NCBI GenBank assembly: GCA_026075535.2
Contig: AP026545.1
Span: 8,494,001-8,558,000, forward strand
DNA length: 64,000 bases
From: Tricholoma matsutake
Lineage: Eukaryota; Basidiomycota; Agaricomycetes; Agaricales; Tricholomataceae
Reading direction: 5' to 3'
This document shows, one piece after another, positions 62,005 through 64,000 of the stretch (its first letter is position 1; every line of letters starts with the position of its first letter). The position numbers and the translations under genes were made by a program. Below the pieces are notes generated by a model. It did no database searches and was not told where the DNA came from. It worked only from the letters and a program-made list of their open reading frames with translations.

Positions 62005-62967
62005 TTTGCAAATTCCAGTGCAGGCAGGGTTGATGCCTCGGAGTCGATCATGACAGTGAATGCTCAACCATTAATATCCTTTACAGTGACAGGAACCTTG
62101 GAGGTACTAGTGGGCAGTGGTTTCTTCTCGTGAGCCACCCTGTGAGCAGCAATTGATTCCTCCAGTGACTTCCCAGCCATACCACCACCAGGTTTAATGC
62201 AGTACTGCTTCGTGTCCCTGCTTCCTGCAGTTTGTGTTGGTACAAGTCAGTGCATTAGGGAACCTGGAAGGCTTGGGCTGTGCTGCAAGAGCAATGTGAG
62301 TTTTAGAATCATTGCAGTGATCATTCTCAAGTAGGGATTGCTCATTCTCCAGGAGTAACCGGATATCCTTAGAACCATATGGAGCTTCAATAGAGGAAGC
62401 AGCAATGTCTCGAGAAATAAGAGTGGGCATGGGGGAAATTGTCACTAAGGGACTTGAGTAGAGCGATGCAGCAGAGGAGGTCAGCTTTTATGTCACCCAT
62501 GGCAAAGGCATGTTCTATTAACACACAAATTTTTCTGCTGTCTCAGGGAGTGGCATGTCCTTTGTGCATTGTATGGAGAGTGCTTGTTGCAGAAGCTGAA
62601 CCTGGTGTACCAGCCCTTCCTTCTGATGGCAGTCCTGAAGGATCTTCCAATTGACCTCAGGGCCCTTCTTCATGTCCAGGAATTGTCATTCAGAGGAAGA
62701 AACACTGGATGCAATAAAAGCATATGCAAGGCAGGAATTCACCCTCCAGTTGGCAAGCGCATGGAGCTCAGTAGGGGTGGGCTCAGGTATATTACCCATA
62801 ACATACTTGTACAGGCTATTTAGAGATAAAGGAATAATGATTTCCTCACACCATTCTTTGTAATTTGATTTGAGTTTGTCGAGCTTCTCCCCAGTATATT
62901 GTGCAGAAAGTTTGATAAGAGAAATGGATGGGGGGTCAATAGTATTGGTACCCATGGTAGGAAACAA
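62005..62967 (-). pseudogene. gag: Copia-3 gag
   Basis: Gag start MFPTMGTNTIDPPSISLIKL at 62967, KLDKLKSNYKEWCEEIII, LNSLYKYVMGN, then with frame breaks a helix (LLLENEQSLLENDHCNDSKT), zinc knuckle CTNTNCRKQGHEAVLHC (near 62240-62190) and a linker ending VMIDSEASTLPALEFA at about 62005, where it is joined to GypA-3 gag. Same family as Copia-1 (shared SNYKEWCEEI). Confidence 0.83.
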
Positions 62968-64000
62968 TGGTTAGTGGACAATGAATTGTCAAAGGGAGAA
63001 TATGGAAATGCGATGGTAGACAAGCAGGGTTTGTGAAAGACAAAGAGCTGATCCAAGATGAAAGTGATTGGGGAAACAGATCAAAAAGACATGATGTAGT
63101 GGAACATCAAGTGGCTAGGATACTTTCTTCTGTTGTTTAAAAATGATGGGAGTGGCCCATAACCTGTAGAAAGTGGATCCTAGTACAATCAAGATCATGC
63201 TCAGTCTCTGTATAAGTGACTATTATTAATGTGTACTGTACCTAGTACAATCAAGATTGTGCTGTAGGTACAGTAAGTATAGATCGATAAACAAGTAATT
63301 AATGAAGCTCACCTCAGTCTCTGTATAAGTGACTGAGGTGGTAAAGTAACTACCGATAGGGCAGGGCAGGGGTTACCCCTGGGTGTCAAATCTCATACCC
63401 TTACCCCTACCCCTGAACACCCTACCCTTAGGGGTAAGGGTATGGAAACATATAAGGGTTGCCAAGGGTATGGGAGGGTTTGTCAAGGGTACAAGGGTTT
63501 GGCACAAAATCAACATATTTAGAGCAAAATTCATTTGAAAAGTGTTGATAACTATTGTATTTACTATTGATATCACATATTAATATCTCTTATTAACATA
63601 TGAAAGCCATTATCATGTTGGACAATCCCAAAATCTGAATTTAATTGATGAAAATCTTGAATATGAGTCTTTGTAGCTGAAAAAATCAAATGATATTCTT
63701 ATATAAGCATACCCCTGGCATACCCCTGTACCCTTAGTAAGTGTACAGGGGTATGCAAGGGTATGAACTTCCAAACCCCTACCCTTACCCCTCATACCCC
63801 TAGCCCAAAAACACAAGGGTATACCCCTACCCCTGCCTTGCCTTAACTACTGAACATATATATATGTATTCTGTGTAACAAAGGATGGGTATGAATAAAA
63901 ACGAGACAAGGGGGAACTGTTTCACAGATTGACCCCATGTATCAAAGGGAATGCTAAAAATAGCACACACATCAAACACATCAACACGAGACTCACAGTG
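62968..64000 (-). repeat. Copia-3 leader and 5' LTR (continues past the window), with hAT-N3
   Basis: LTR-type sequence matching the Copia-2 LTR: CCTAGTACAATCAAGAT blocks (63178-63262), ACCTCAGTCTCTGTATAAGT, and GCTAAAAATAGCACACACAT near the window edge. hAT-N3 splits it at 63357. The region 62968-63150 is leader with CTTGGATCAGCTC near 63050 on the minus strand as possible primer site. Inner LTR boundary not resolved. Confidence 0.65.
63357..63845. mobile_element. hAT-N3, short non-autonomous hAT element
   Basis: 489 bp, TAGGGCAGGGCAGGGGTTAC ... CCCTGCCTTGCCTTA, TSD ACTACCGA (63349-63356) and ACTACTGA (63846-63853), one CpG transition apart. Near-identical, in the opposite orientation, to hAT-N1 without the LTR-E. 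Non-coding, GGGTA-rich ends, AT-rich centre. Confidence 0.93.

Overview
This window reads as transposon-saturated nuclear DNA from a filamentous fungus, most likely a mushroom-forming basidiomycete. The evidence is short introns of about 50-76 nt, chromodomain Ty3/gypsy elements, hAT transposons, and orphan protein types that I remember only from Agaricomycetes. I see no convincing intact host gene, no rRNA and no canonical tRNA. Nearly all of the 64 kb is nested mobile elements, most of them broken. Boundaries come from target-site duplications (TSDs) and terminal repeats read directly in the sequence; family names are my own labels.

Layout. Copia-1 begins at 1 (+) and carries a complete hAT transposon (480-3932). 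At 5146 it is entered by a chromodomain gypsy element, GypA-1, whose gag is cut at 6587 by a TIR element, TAT-1 (6588-9383). From about 7.65 to 34.3 kb the DNA is inverted. The missing halves of Copia-1, GypA-1 and the TAT elements lie on the other strand, and TSDs and a reading frame reunite them across the inversion. Inside the inverted block is GypA-2 (9909-26292, TSD GGAAG). Its gag holds a nearly complete second chromovirus, GypB (11021-18486, TSD GCCCT), and its protease end holds a solo LTR-C (20194-21369). The GypA-1 3' half (26671-33083, -) carries a hAT MITE (which itself holds a solo LTR-E) and another LTR-C. TAT-2 (33084-39098) carries a solo LTR-B (35442-39023), which carries a short-LTR element, LARD-E (35964-38872), with a 605-codon orphan ORF.

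From 39.1 to 50.3 kb lie the last piece of Copia-1, the truncated gypsy GypC (39.7-44.2 kb) inserted in Copia-2 (-), the Copia-2 5' LTR, and a decayed multi-exon orphan gene (48.3-49.8 kb). From 50.3 to 62.0 kb is GypA-3 (-), interrupted by two LTR-C copies, by hAT-N2 (56321-57498) and by TAT-3 (57503-59516). Copia-3 gag and LTR, with hAT-N3, fill the rest.

Four things stand out. (1) TAT elements carry outward-facing tRNA-like Pol III modules at both ends and a core of hairpins abutting intron-like donors. (2) All three GypA copies carry, between pol and the 3' LTR, an antisense spliced gene whose joined exons create a Zn2Cys6 spacing. (3) LARD-E is a very short-LTR element with an orphan gene. 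(4) A roughly 27-kb inversion between inverted repeats is proven by reunited TSDs. LTR pairs differ mostly at CpG sites, pointing to CpG-directed cytosine mutation.
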